Assembly: GCA_947623795.1 (NCBI GenBank)
Contig: CANQHS010000016.1
Location: 1 to 14,098, forward strand
Origin: an uncultured Clostridia bacterium
GTDB lineage: Bacteria; Bacillota; Clostridia; Christensenellales; UBA1242
Direction of reading: 5' to 3'
DNA: 14,098 nt
The notes beneath the pieces were generated by a model. That model searched no databases. It was not told where the DNA came from and saw only the letters and a list, made by a program, of their open reading frames with translations. This document shows, in pieces, positions 1 to 6,214 of this stretch. The translations under genes and the position numbers were made by a program. Numbering within the stretch: position 1 is the stretch's first letter; each line of letters begins with the position of its first letter.

Positions 1-41
1 CCTTAGAAGGGCGATGCTCTATCCAACTGAGCTATTAACGC
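1..41 (-). tRNA. tRNA-Arg (TCT), partial, 5' half
   Basis: Read on the minus strand the 5' end is at 41 (GCGTTAA acceptor strand), followed by a normal D-arm (GCTC / GAGC) and an anticodon loop CTTCTAA, giving anticodon TCT (Arg, AGA codons). The 3' half runs off the left edge of the window. It is a host gene outside the element and belongs to the same leftward tRNA cluster as the Gly, His and Gln genes. Confidence 0.85.
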
Positions 42-247
42 ATATAAATTTTTAATTGTAATTTAATGTAAATAACTTTTAAGATATGAATGCGTGTTTT
101 GGGTTGTTAGTGGTATATAATTTGCATAATTATACGATAAGATAGATTGTTTGGGCCTATAATGCTATATGTCGTTAGTGGTGTATAATTTTTTTAAAAA
201 ATTTCCTTTTTAATATAAGACAAATGATAGGATTAATTGCAATTTGT
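42..247. other. Host tRNA-cluster spacer with a repeated 20-mer
   Basis: This stretch between tRNA-Arg and tRNA-Gly has no convincing ORF. It carries two near-identical direct repeats at 103-122 and 171-190 (18 of 20 bases equal, core GTTAGTGGT followed by TATAAT or close to it) 68 bp apart. TATAAT resembles a -10 box on the plus strand, but no -35 stands at the right distance, and the flanking tRNAs are on the other strand. Function unknown. Confidence 0.4.
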
Positions 248-321
248 TGGAGCGGGTGAAGGGAATCGAACCCTCGTAACTAGCTTGGAAGGCTAGCGCT
301 CTACCATTGAGCTACACCCGC
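248..321 (-). tRNA. tRNA-Gly (TCC)
   Basis: Complete cloverleaf on the minus strand: acceptor GCGGGTG with CACCCGC, anticodon stem CTAGC/GCTAG around loop CTTCCAA (anticodon TCC), T-arm GAGGG/CCCTT around TTCGATT, discriminator T and an encoded CCA (248-250). It lies only 8 bp downstream of the displaced tRNA-His 3' half, so before insertion the His and Gly tRNAs were adjacent in one leftward cluster. Confidence 0.95.
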
Positions 322-327
322 ATACTA

Positions 328-377
328 TATGGGGTGGATAGAGGGACTCGAACCCACGACAACCAGATCCACAATCT
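328..377. repeat. attL: Left att copy (displaced 3' half of tRNA-His)
   Basis: These 50 bp are identical to 13786-13835. They hold the tRNA-His 3' half from the anticodon stem to the encoded CCA (330-332) but no 5' half, so this is not a working tRNA. Identity ends inside the anticodon stem, typical of tyrosine recombinases that cross over near the anticodon. The copy next to the integrase (right) rebuilds the full tRNA, so this one is the original chromosomal 3' end pushed away by about 13.46 kb. It marks the left boundary of the element. Confidence 0.93.
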
Positions 378-655
378 CTACCCACTCAATTACAACTATC
401 TATAAAATAGATGATTTTGAATTGTTAGCATTATTTTGACCCAACTTTTGACCCAACTTTTGAGCCGAATTTGAGCCAACAATTAACTGAATAACCTAGT
501 CCATTATACTATTTTCATTTCTAGATGTCAATAATTTATTCAAATTTTTTCAAACAAATTTAATATATGACTTATATGCGAACTCAACCAAACACAACGC
601 ATATCGCTTTTTTCATCTCACTTTCGCAGAGTACTCGGCTCTTGCAACGATTGTT
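378..655. other. Left-end non-coding region between att and rep
   Basis: No gene is visible here. The stretch contains a small hairpin built on CTATAAAATAG (400-410), the four-unit arm-type repeat (433-480), and a 7-bp inverted repeat ATATGCG/CGCATAT (574-580 and 598-604) with a 17-nt loop just past the rep stop codon. That hairpin could help end the leftward transcript, though no strong T-run follows it on the minus strand. A 10-mer here (639-648, CTCTTGCAAC) recurs inverted near the replication origin (2122-2131). Confidence 0.5.
433..480. repeat. Integrase arm-type repeat block, left
   Basis: Four tandem imperfect 12-mers: TTTTGACCCAAC (434-445), TTTTGACCCAAC (446-457), TTTTGAGCCGAA (458-469), TTTGAGCCAAC (470-480). 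The segment 433-479 matches 13648-13694 at the other end with one mismatch in 47 bases and in the same orientation. Their placement inside both att copies fits arm-type binding sites for the N-terminal domain of the integrase. This role is inferred from position and repetition; the sites are not recognised by name. Confidence 0.7.
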
Positions 656-1954
656 TTAAAATTTTAATTGTTCTTTACCTTCTTCATCAAGTTCAATAAA
701 TGGATTATCTTTTTCATCGAGTTCAATTAAATTTATATTATTTGGATAACGGTTATATATATTAATCTTATTACCATAATGATCAAACTCATAAGTACAC
801 TTAACTTGGCGTGTTAAGCCTTGTTGTTTATCTATCTCATTCGTATTTTCTTCCCAATCAGTATCTCGCTCAATAATCTCATTCCCATTTCTATCTAATC
901 TTATAATCTTATGTATACGTCGATTCAAGGCTTGGAACACAATTGGACTTTCAATTTGAACATTTTTATATAAATCCGTTAATCTATAATTAGATATTAT
1001 ATAAACATGATGATAAGTTGCATATTTAGAACAGTTTAAACCACGCATTTCAAAAGGATTTACATCCAACATCATATTTAATGTCTGTATTTTTAAATTA
1101 GACGCAAACTCATCCAAAACTAAAACATCTTCATATTTATAATTCGTAAACATGGAATTGTCATAATTGTGTACCCAAAATGTATTATCTAAACCCAATT
1201 TTCGTCTAACATAGCTCGACTTACCTAAACCACTACTCCCATAAATATATGTAACATCAACATCTCTACACTTCTTCGAATAATCTTCATATAAATCCGC
1301 ATATATCATATCTATTTTATTTCGCTCACGCAAATACAAACTTGGGTATAATTTACTTAATTCTAATTTTGACATTCCAGATTGTATTAATTGAACAAAA
1401 TCTACAATATCTGTGCGTTCCCTTTCTTCAGCAAATGTCCCAATTTCAACCGGCTCTTTTATTCTAGTATCTTTCTTTGTGCAATAATCTCTAACTTGGC
1501 TATTACTACCCTTCGCTTTTTCTATATGTGCAAAAGGTATTGTATCTTTCACAGTCCTAAACCGCTTTGCTATTGAATAAAATATCGCACCTTGCAGATG
1601 TTCTGTACCGTCTTCACCGCGTTCCATTTGATAAACTACATATTTTCTATGCTCTACGTTATCAAAGAATCTTTCAACACTGTCCCAATCCTTAAAAAAT
1701 GGCCTTTTTATTATAATATCTTCACTCACAAACTCATCTTTCTTAACACTTATCTTTATATATTTAAAAACAAAACATTTCGTTTCAGTCAAATAATCTA
1801 TAACAGCCGACTTATAATAATCTTCTTTAATTTTTAAATCTGTCTTAGATATATCAATATCTTCATATATATCGCCAAAAGGATTGTTTATTGTAAACAC
1901 CCATCTTCTAGCTTGTGAATTACCAGATATATCTTCAATATCTTCGTTAGCCAT
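656..1954 (-). CDS. rep: CRESS-type replication initiator Rep (HUH endonuclease + SF3 helicase)
   Basis: A 432-aa rolling-circle replication initiator. The N-terminal endonuclease has motif I WVFTINNP (about 18-25), motif II HLQG (119-122, the HxQ form of circoviruses) and motif III YCTK (157-160, with Tyr157 the likely nicking residue). A superfamily 3 helicase follows: Walker A GSSGLGKS (239-246), Walker B VLVLDEF (277-283), motif C IISN (319-322) and a downstream RR pair near 345 as possible arginine finger. This is the domain order of circovirus-like CRESS viruses and bacterial pCRESS plasmids. Motifs I and II are about 95 residues apart, longer than I expect for circoviruses, and an acidic tail of about 70 residues follows the helicase. 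The ATG at 1952-1954 is preceded by AAAGGGGG. The matching hairpin origin and hexamer repeats lie immediately upstream. It is the last gene of the leftward block. Confidence 0.93.
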   Translation of the reverse strand: MANEDIEDISGNSQARRWVFTINNPFGDIYEDIDISKTDLKIKEDYYKSAVIDYLTETKCFVFKYIKISVKKDEFVSEDIIIKRPFFKDWDSVERFFDNVEHRKYVVYQMERGEDGTEHLQGAIFYSIAKRFRTVKDTIPFAHIEKAKGSNSQVRDYCTKKDTRIKEPVEIGTFAEERERTDIVDFVQLIQSGMSKLELSKLYPSLYLRERNKIDMIYADLYEDYSKKCRDVDVTYIYGSSGLGKSSYVRRKLGLDNTFWVHNYDNSMFTNYKYEDVLVLDEFASNLKIQTLNMMLDVNPFEMRGLNCSKYATYHHVYIISNYRLTDLYKNVQIESPIVFQALNRRIHKIIRLDRNGNEIIERDTDWEENTNEIDKQQGLTRQVKCTYEFDHYGNKINIYNRYPNNINLIELDEKDNPFIELDEEGKEQLKF

Positions 1955-1974
1955 AAACCCCCTTTCAACGCTAA

Positions 1975-2064
1975 TGCGACATTAATATTTCAAGTGCGAC
2001 ACCGATGCGACACTTTTAATCACCTTAAAATCATCTATAAAATAGACGGGTGCGACAGTGCGAC
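1975..2064 (-). repeat. Five GTCGCA iterons between origin hairpin and rep
   Basis: The hexamer TGCGAC on the plus strand (GTCGCA on the rep strand) occurs at 1975-1980, 1995-2000, 2006-2011, 2051-2056 and 2059-2064, and all five have the same orientation. The last overlaps the base of the origin hairpin by two bases. Circovirus origins also have direct hexamers immediately 3' of the nonanucleotide hairpin, bound by Rep. Here they should be the Rep recognition sites; because three lie within 60 bp of the rep start codon they may also let Rep repress itself. Confidence 0.8.
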
Positions 2065-2099
2065 GCAGTCTAGGGGTAATACTACACCCTAGACTGCGT
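2063..2099 (-). other. ori: Rolling-circle replication origin, circovirus-type hairpin
   Basis: A perfect 13-bp inverted repeat (2063-2075 with 2087-2099; plus-strand left arm ACGCAGTCTAGGG) encloses an 11-nt loop at 2076-2086. On the minus strand, which is the rep coding strand, the loop reads TG followed by TAGTATTAC (2084 to 2076). TAGTATTAC is the nonanucleotide of circoviruses and fits the wider NANTATTAC pattern of geminiviruses and other CRESS viruses. By analogy Rep would nick between TAGTATT and AC, that is between 2078 and 2077 on the minus strand. It sits about 110 bp upstream of rep. Experimental activity is not shown, but hairpin, loop motif, iterons and Rep all agree. Confidence 0.92.
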
Positions 2100-2104
2100 T
2101 TTAT

Positions 2105-2337
2105 TCAGCATTTTCTTTTTGGTTGCAAGAGTTGTTGCCGAGTTTCCCACATTACCACAAGTGTGTGGAAATGATGGAAAACTCTTGGAAAAGTGGAAAA
2201 ATCGGCTAATAAGCATAAGGGATTTTCCCACTTTACCACAGCAACTTGAATAAGTGGAAAACTTTTCAAGTTTACACACTTATTCACAACCATTACTGAC
2301 ACTGCTACTAGAAAAAAATTTTAAACCATAAGCTCTC
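2105..2337. promoter_or_regulatory. Repeat-rich non-coding region upstream of the origin
   Basis: Overlapping minus-strand ORFs here look spurious. The DNA shows a pair of 17-mers, TTTCCCACATTACCACA (2143-2159) and TTTCCCACTTTACCACA (2224-2240), with one difference. Between and after them are several copies of TTTTCCA(C) on the minus strand (for example near 2174, 2184, 2194 and 2255). An 8-bp inverted repeat AACTTGAA/TTCAAGTT spans 2243-2272, and one exact match to the DnaA box consensus, TTATTCACA, stands at 2280-2288. It may be the rep control region, a complementary-strand origin, or a host DnaA docking site; the sequence does not decide. Confidence 0.5.
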
Positions 2338-2721
2338 TTACTTATCTTCAATAAGTTCGTTAGCTGGCAAATCTATTTTTTCACTATTGACGCTGTCTAA
2401 TTGGCTATGGATCTCAATTTCAGCGTCTTCCAATTTCTGTCCATCATATTGTTTTTTTATTTGCCCGTTATCTTTACCGACAGCAACAAGCTTTGGCATT
2501 TCCAAATATATAGGATTCTTCTTATTAATAGCCTTAACACCCTTAAAATAATCTCGAAATATATCTCGAGTCGCTTTCTTATAATAATTTCCCCACAAAG
2601 CTTTAAAACGAGAAAATGCATTTAAAGCTGAATTTGTCGTGTTAATAAGAGTTAACTTATGTCGCTGCCTTATCATAGCAGGAGCCATATCTTCCAAACA
2701 CTCATTATCTTCTGAATTCAT
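2338..2721 (-). CDS. Unknown 127-aa protein between ATPase and origin
   Basis: I do not recognise this protein. It has no membrane segment: a polar N-terminus, a basic central part (about 40-80, with RDIFRDYFKGVKAINKK) and an acidic, glutamate-rich C-terminus. I place the start at the ATG at 2719-2721, preceded by AGGAG at 5-nt spacing; an upstream GTG overlaps that ribosome binding site and is less likely. It begins 8 bp beyond the stop codon of the Zot-like ATPase, so the two are co-transcribed. The acidic tail could bind DNA-binding proteins or mimic DNA, but nothing here shows a function. Confidence 0.75.
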   Translation of the reverse strand: MNSEDNECLEDMAPAMIRQRHKLTLINTTNSALNAFSRFKALWGNYYKKATRDIFRDYFKGVKAINKKNPIYLEMPKLVAVGKDNGQIKKQYDGQKLEDAEIEIHSQLDSVNSEKIDLPANELIEDK

Positions 2722-2729
2722 AAACACTC

Positions 2730-3641
2730 CTAAAAATACCCGTCATCTTCGTCTGACTCGTCAACAGTCTTGCTTGAAATTGAAGATTTAGAATTTTTAA
2801 AAAATCCATCTGGTGCTACCGCTCCAATCTCATCCGCAAATCTTTCCACATCATCAATAGACTTAATTTCTGGAAAATGCTCGATAACATAATCCTGCAA
2901 CTCTCTACCTTTTAAATGCAAATATTTACAAAATTCGTTATCGTAACAATTATATAAATCTAAATCAATAATTAATTCATATTCTTTGCAATTTCGTTTT
3001 TCATGCTTAGATTCAAACAACTCTGCGTCAGCATGATGATTAAACTCATATACAAACAATTTATGTCCAACTCTTTCACCTTTCAAATTTAAAACTTCTT
3101 CACACTCTTTATGCAAATAAATAAACCTATTTGTAATATTGCGAAACATTGTAACAATATCACTAAAACACTGACAATCTACAACCATATCAATCTTGGC
3201 TTGTCTTAATGTCCGTAACCACATAATAAAAGAAATTTGAAATAAATTATACATATAACTATTTAGATAATTTTTACTTTCAGTCATACATAATAACGAA
3301 TATGGCGGGAAAGGAATCGTTTCATAATTTTCATTATTTAATCCACATTTAAAAGGATTAAACTTATAATTTCTTTCTGTTGGCATTTCTGTCCCATAAC
3401 AGTTGACATCATAATTGCAAAAACATAAATGGTCAAAATTCTTACTAAAATTATAACCAAGCAAATTTAATTTATCTATTTCATCATAAGACTTATAAAT
3501 ATATGAACGAAAATTCAACATCTTATAAACTGCAATACATGTAAGCAATAAAGTTTTGCCCGTGCCTTCATTACCAGCAATAATCATTTTCCCTATTCGT
3601 TTACTATAATCTATAAAATCTTTAAAGTGTATTGTTTTCAT
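2730..3641 (-). CDS. Zot/pI-like ATPase, probable filamentous-phage assembly motor
   Basis: A 303-aa P-loop ATPase. Walker A is GNEGTGKT (23-30). A hydrophobic strand with a Walker-B-like end is at about 113-121 (SLLCMTES, Glu kept but the usual Asp replaced by Thr). Residues 142-178 (LRTLRQAKIDMVVDCQ and the R-N-I-T-N-R stretch after it) match the sensor and arginine region of Zot/pI proteins that extrude filamentous phages. Unlike Gram-negative pI, no C-terminal membrane helix is visible; the end is Ser/Asp-rich. I chose the ATG at 3639-3641, preceded by GGGGAG, over the TTG at 3651-3653 that would lie in the ribosome binding site. Its place after the candidate coat and adhesin genes matches the order in inoviruses. 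A plasmid-type FtsK/HerA-like ATPase is the alternative. Confidence 0.75.
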   Translation of the reverse strand: MKTIHFKDFIDYSKRIGKMIIAGNEGTGKTLLLTCIAVYKMLNFRSYIYKSYDEIDKLNLLGYNFSKNFDHLCFCNYDVNCYGTEMPTERNYKFNPFKCGLNNENYETIPFPPYSLLCMTESKNYLNSYMYNLFQISFIMWLRTLRQAKIDMVVDCQCFSDIVTMFRNITNRFIYLHKECEEVLNLKGERVGHKLFVYEFNHHADAELFESKHEKRNCKEYELIIDLDLYNCYDNEFCKYLHLKGRELQDYVIEHFPEIKSIDDVERFADEIGAVAPDGFFKNSKSSISSKTVDESDEDDGYF

Positions 3642-3735
3642 ATATCTCCCCAATAATAGACCTATCTCATCAGTACAAAAGCGGTCAACCTTTCATAGAA
3701 AAGAGTTCGTTTGAACTCTTTTTTCGAATCTCTAA

Positions 3736-3966
3736 TTATTGTTTAACATTAATAGTTAAGCCACCACAAACAGAATCGTATAAACGTTTATTTCTGCCCA
3801 TTTTTCGCTTAATATTATTAGCCTTATTTGCTAAAGCAACACGACCGGTAAATCCAACTTTACCACCTTGTTTATTTTTGCCATTAGCATTTTCAGCCTT
3901 AGATTTGTAATAATTATACTTCTCTTTTAAAGTATAATGTTTTTTCCCGTCACTTCCAACGTACAT
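3736..3966 (-). CDS. Small highly basic protein, unknown (possible nucleic-acid binder)
   Basis: A 76-aa protein very rich in Lys, Arg, Asn and Gly, with no membrane segment. The N-terminal third (MYVGSDGKKHYTLKEKYNYY) is a short polar helix-like part; the middle (KAENANGKNKQGGKVGF and an Arg/Lys-rich stretch after it) is strongly basic. The start at 3964-3966 has AAAGGAG six bases upstream. The gene sits between the 130-aa protein and the ATPase. The charge suggests binding of ssDNA or packaged DNA, but this is inferred from composition only. Confidence 0.7.
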   Translation of the reverse strand: MYVGSDGKKHYTLKEKYNYYKSKAENANGKNKQGGKVGFTGRVALANKANNIKRKMGRNKRLYDSVCGGLTINVKQ

Positions 3967-3978
3967 ACTCTACTCCTT

Positions 3979-4371
3979 TTATTTTTTATTTTCAGATTTT
4001 TTTTGTTGTTTATAAAATTTATAATAGTTGTCTATCATTTTATTTGAATTAAATTTTGTAGCAAATAAACGATAAACACTACCGTCTTTCAAAGTATACT
4101 TAACACAAATATAAGTACCTTCGATCTCGCCTTCGGCATTTTTCTTGTATTCTTCGACTAGTTCTTTCGACTTTATAAAATCGGTTTCGCCTATGTCTAC
4201 ATAAGACTGAAACAATTCATACAAGTTATCTGTATCTCTAAATTCAATAACTTTGTCATTAAATAAAATTACATTACAAACATTCCTTATTCCATAATTT
4301 GTTTTATTTGACTTAAATTTAATGTCACTAACAATAGAATTCAAATCTTCTCTAATTTTAAAATTTTCCAT
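3979..4371 (-). CDS. Unknown 130-aa soluble protein
   Basis: I recognise no family. The protein is soluble, with alternating strand-like segments (NVCNVILFNDKVIEF, GTYICVKYTLKDGSVYRLF) and a Lys-rich C-terminus ending KKSENKK. The start at 4369-4371 follows AAGGAG. It ends 12 bp before the start of the basic 76-aa protein, so the two share a transcript. Its gene follows the 200-bp non-coding gap with the tRNA-like structure, so it is the first ORF of the downstream half of the leftward block. Confidence 0.75.
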   Translation of the reverse strand: MENFKIREDLNSIVSDIKFKSNKTNYGIRNVCNVILFNDKVIEFRDTDNLYELFQSYVDIGETDFIKSKELVEEYKKNAEGEIEGTYICVKYTLKDGSVYRLFATKFNSNKMIDNYYKFYKQQKKSENKK

Positions 4372-4444
4372 AAAAACTCCTTAAAAATATTTATTATTCT
4401 TTATAGACAACACAAATCATTCCGGACTAATTCATATCGTCTAT

Positions 4445-4548
4445 TGGCGGAGGACACGAGAATTAAACTCATGATTGTTTGTGGGGTACATTTAAAATAT
4501 CAACACACCAAAATATATTTTAAATCCAAACAATAATTCTTTCCCTCC
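4445..4548 (-). ncRNA. Candidate tRNA-like structure (acceptor stem, T-arm, CCA) with a long extra helix
   Basis: Minus strand, 5' to 3': GGAGGGA (4548-4542) can pair with GTCCTCC (4455-4449; six of seven positions including one G-T), followed by G and CCA (4448-4445). Just before the 3' acceptor strand lies a T-arm: ATGAG, loop TTTAATT, CTCGT (4472-4456), with five pairs including the conserved last G-C. Between acceptor and T-arm is a long interrupted helix (ATTGTTTG/CAAACAAT at 4534-4527 and 4481-4474, then an 11-bp helix 4525-4515 with 4500-4490) and no normal D or anticodon arm. The layout resembles the tRNA-like domain of tmRNA without its coding part. Could be a tRNA relic or chance. 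Confidence 0.35.
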
Positions 4549-4550
4549 AG

Positions 4551-4571
4551 AAAGTAGGTTTTCCCTACTTT
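4551..4571 (-). terminator. Hairpin at the end of the LRR gene
   Basis: An 8-bp inverted repeat AAAGTAGG (4551-4558) / CCTACTTT (4564-4571) with a 5-nt loop overlaps the first base of the LRR stop codon. On the minus strand only a short TTT follows, so it would be a weak intrinsic terminator, or an mRNA-stabilising stem that lowers expression of the genes beyond it. Confidence 0.45.
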
Positions 4572-6199
4572 TAACTCGCAACATTATAAGTGTAAATGTT
4601 ATATTCGCTATCGTCGGTGGATTTAGTAAAAGTCTCTTCAACAATAAAACCGTTAGATCCATCATCAACACTTTTTAATACGTAAATCTTAAAACCTTCT
4701 AAACAATTTCTTAAAAACATACTAGATAAAGCAGTCTTGTATGCTTCTTTACTGTTTACCTTTATTTCTTCAAGATTGTTTATGCCAGTTAAAGAAGTTG
4801 ACAAACAATTAGTCAAAGTTGAAGGTAAAGACAATTTTTTCAACGCAGAACATCTACTAAACACTCCACCTTTAAGTGTGGTCAAGCCATCGTTCAATAT
4901 CACTTCACTCAAGTTTGTACAATTCGCAAACGCACTGGTACCAATTTCAGTAACCGAACTTGGAATCTCTATTGTCTGCAAATTTGAACAATTCTCAAAA
5001 ACTGAATCTCCAAGAATCGTCAAACCTTCATTAAATTTAACTTCAATTAAATTAGAACAATCGCTAAAAGCCTCAATGCCAATTTTTGTAATTGAATTAG
5101 AAATATTTATAGTATTTAAATTTGTATCGTTACTAAATGCATAAGTCCAAATCTCAGTTGCATCATTTTCTAAAACATAATTAGTCAAATCTTTATTATC
5201 TGAACTCAAAACAATTTTCTTATCTGCATCAACAAAATAATTAATACCATTAATTGTTTTTATGCAACTCTCTTCTTGTGTATCATGTACTTTTAATAAA
5301 TTTTTACCAATGCCACCATTTTTAGTCGAGTTTGTATCCCCAGCGGTTATAGAGATATCTGAAAAGTTATACAACTCAACCAATTTATAACAATTTGAAA
5401 AAGCATTACTGCCAATTTTCGTTAAATTTTCAGAAAAAGTAATAGATAACAAAGATCTGCAACCACTAAATGCATTTGCACCTATGTCAGTAACCGAATT
5501 GGGGATTTCTATTCTTTTTAAGCTTGAACATCCGTAAAAACAACTTACTAAAATCTGAGTTAAATTGGATGGCAATGTTACCGTCAATAAAGAACTACAT
5601 CCAGAAAAACCACTTCCACCTATGTCAGTAACCGAATTGGGGATCTCTATTGTTTTTAAGCTTGAACATCCAGAAAAACAACCTCCTGGAATCCGAGTTA
5701 AATTGGATGGCAATGTTACCGTCAATAAAGAACTACATCCAGAAAAAACACTACTCCATAAGATAGTATCTTTAGGCAGCTCAACTTCCATTAAATTGCT
5801 ACAATTTAAAAAAGCACCTTCTCTAATTTCAGCAAGCGTAGATGGAAATGTTATCGTTAATAAAGAACTACACCCATAAAAAGCATCTTGTTGTATGGAT
5901 TTTAAACCCTCAGGCAATTCAACTTCAGTTAAATTTACACAACCTCTAAAAGCTGATTCGCCAATTGTTGTTACACCCTCTAAATCTTTTGCTGTAACTT
6001 TGGTTATACTACGATCAAGAATGCTAACTAAAACATCATTATCTTTAACAAATCCTGATGCGTCAGATTCAATTTTACCAGCAAACCAATTGTTGACATT
6101 GTTTTTGTTTTCACAAATATAAAATGTTGCAACACCGGCAAGCACCAAAAACAAAGCACCAACTAAAATACTAATTAATAATTTTGTTCGTTTTATCAT
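4571..6199 (-). CDS. BspA-like leucine-rich-repeat surface protein
   Basis: A 542-aa protein with an N-terminal KRTK and hydrophobic anchor (about 7-28), then a short linker and two blocks of BspA-type (LRR_5) repeats of about 23 residues with the pattern L-x-x-I-x-I-P-x-x-V-x-x-I-G-x-x-A-F-x-x-C. Block one is about 70-270 and block two about 345-470, separated by a non-repeat insert. No C-terminal LPXTG signal or membrane helix is visible, so it should hang outside the cell by its N-terminus or be cleaved. Such repeats mediate binding to host or microbial surfaces. Within a phage-like element it may serve as adsorption protein, or as a lysogenic-conversion adhesin. Start at 6197-6199 follows AAAGGAG. 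Internal DNA duplication: see 5557-5832. Confidence 0.85.
   Translation of the reverse strand: MIKRTKLLISILVGALFLVLAGVATFYICENKNNVNNWFAGKIESDASGFVKDNDVLVSILDRSITKVTAKDLEGVTTIGESAFRGCVNLTEVELPEGLKSIQQDAFYGCSSLLTITFPSTLAEIREGAFLNCSNLMEVELPKDTILWSSVFSGCSSLLTVTLPSNLTRIPGGCFSGCSSLKTIEIPNSVTDIGGSGFSGCSSLLTVTLPSNLTQILVSCFYGCSSLKRIEIPNSVTDIGANAFSGCRSLLSITFSENLTKIGSNAFSNCYKLVELYNFSDISITAGDTNSTKNGGIGKNLLKVHDTQEESCIKTINGINYFVDADKKIVLSSDNKDLTNYVLENDATEIWTYAFSNDTNLNTINISNSITKIGIEAFSDCSNLIEVKFNEGLTILGDSVFENCSNLQTIEIPSSVTEIGTSAFANCTNLSEVILNDGLTTLKGGVFSRCSALKKLSLPSTLTNCLSTSLTGINNLEEIKVNSKEAYKTALSSMFLRNCLEGFKIYVLKSVDDGSNGFIVEETFTKSTDDSEYNIYTYNVAS
5557..5832 (-). repeat. 138-bp tandem duplication inside the LRR gene
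   Basis: A segment beginning at 5557 recurs at 5695, an offset of 138 bp or exactly 46 codons (two LRR units). Long stretches are identical, for example those starting GAGTTAAATTGG at 5557 and 5695. A further stretch, CTATGTCAGTAACCGAATTG, also recurs at this spacing (near 5484 and 5622). The conservation at the base level, including silent sites, points to recent duplication that lengthens the binding surface without breaking the frame. Confidence 0.8.
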
Positions 6200-6214
6200 T
6201 TTTACTCCTTTTAA

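Noticed and set aside
434..480. Tandem 12-mers as a possible short CRISPR-like array
   Set aside because: There are no spacers between the units and no cas genes; the matching block at the other end fits integrase arm sites.
2082..2302. Two overlapping minus-strand ORFs of 65 codons between the 127-aa gene and the origin
   Set aside because: They overlap in different frames, run into the origin hairpin, have no ribosome binding site I can support, and their sequence is the product of repeated TTTTCCAC-type DNA.
4445..4548. A true tmRNA gene
   Set aside because: The fold resembles a tmRNA tRNA-like domain, but there is no peptide tag frame, no pseudoknots and the length is far too short.
4737..5144. 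A 135-codon plus-strand ORF, and others at 5565-5879 and 5895-6122
   Set aside because: They are opposite-strand shadows of the LRR gene; their repeats mirror the LRR periodicity.
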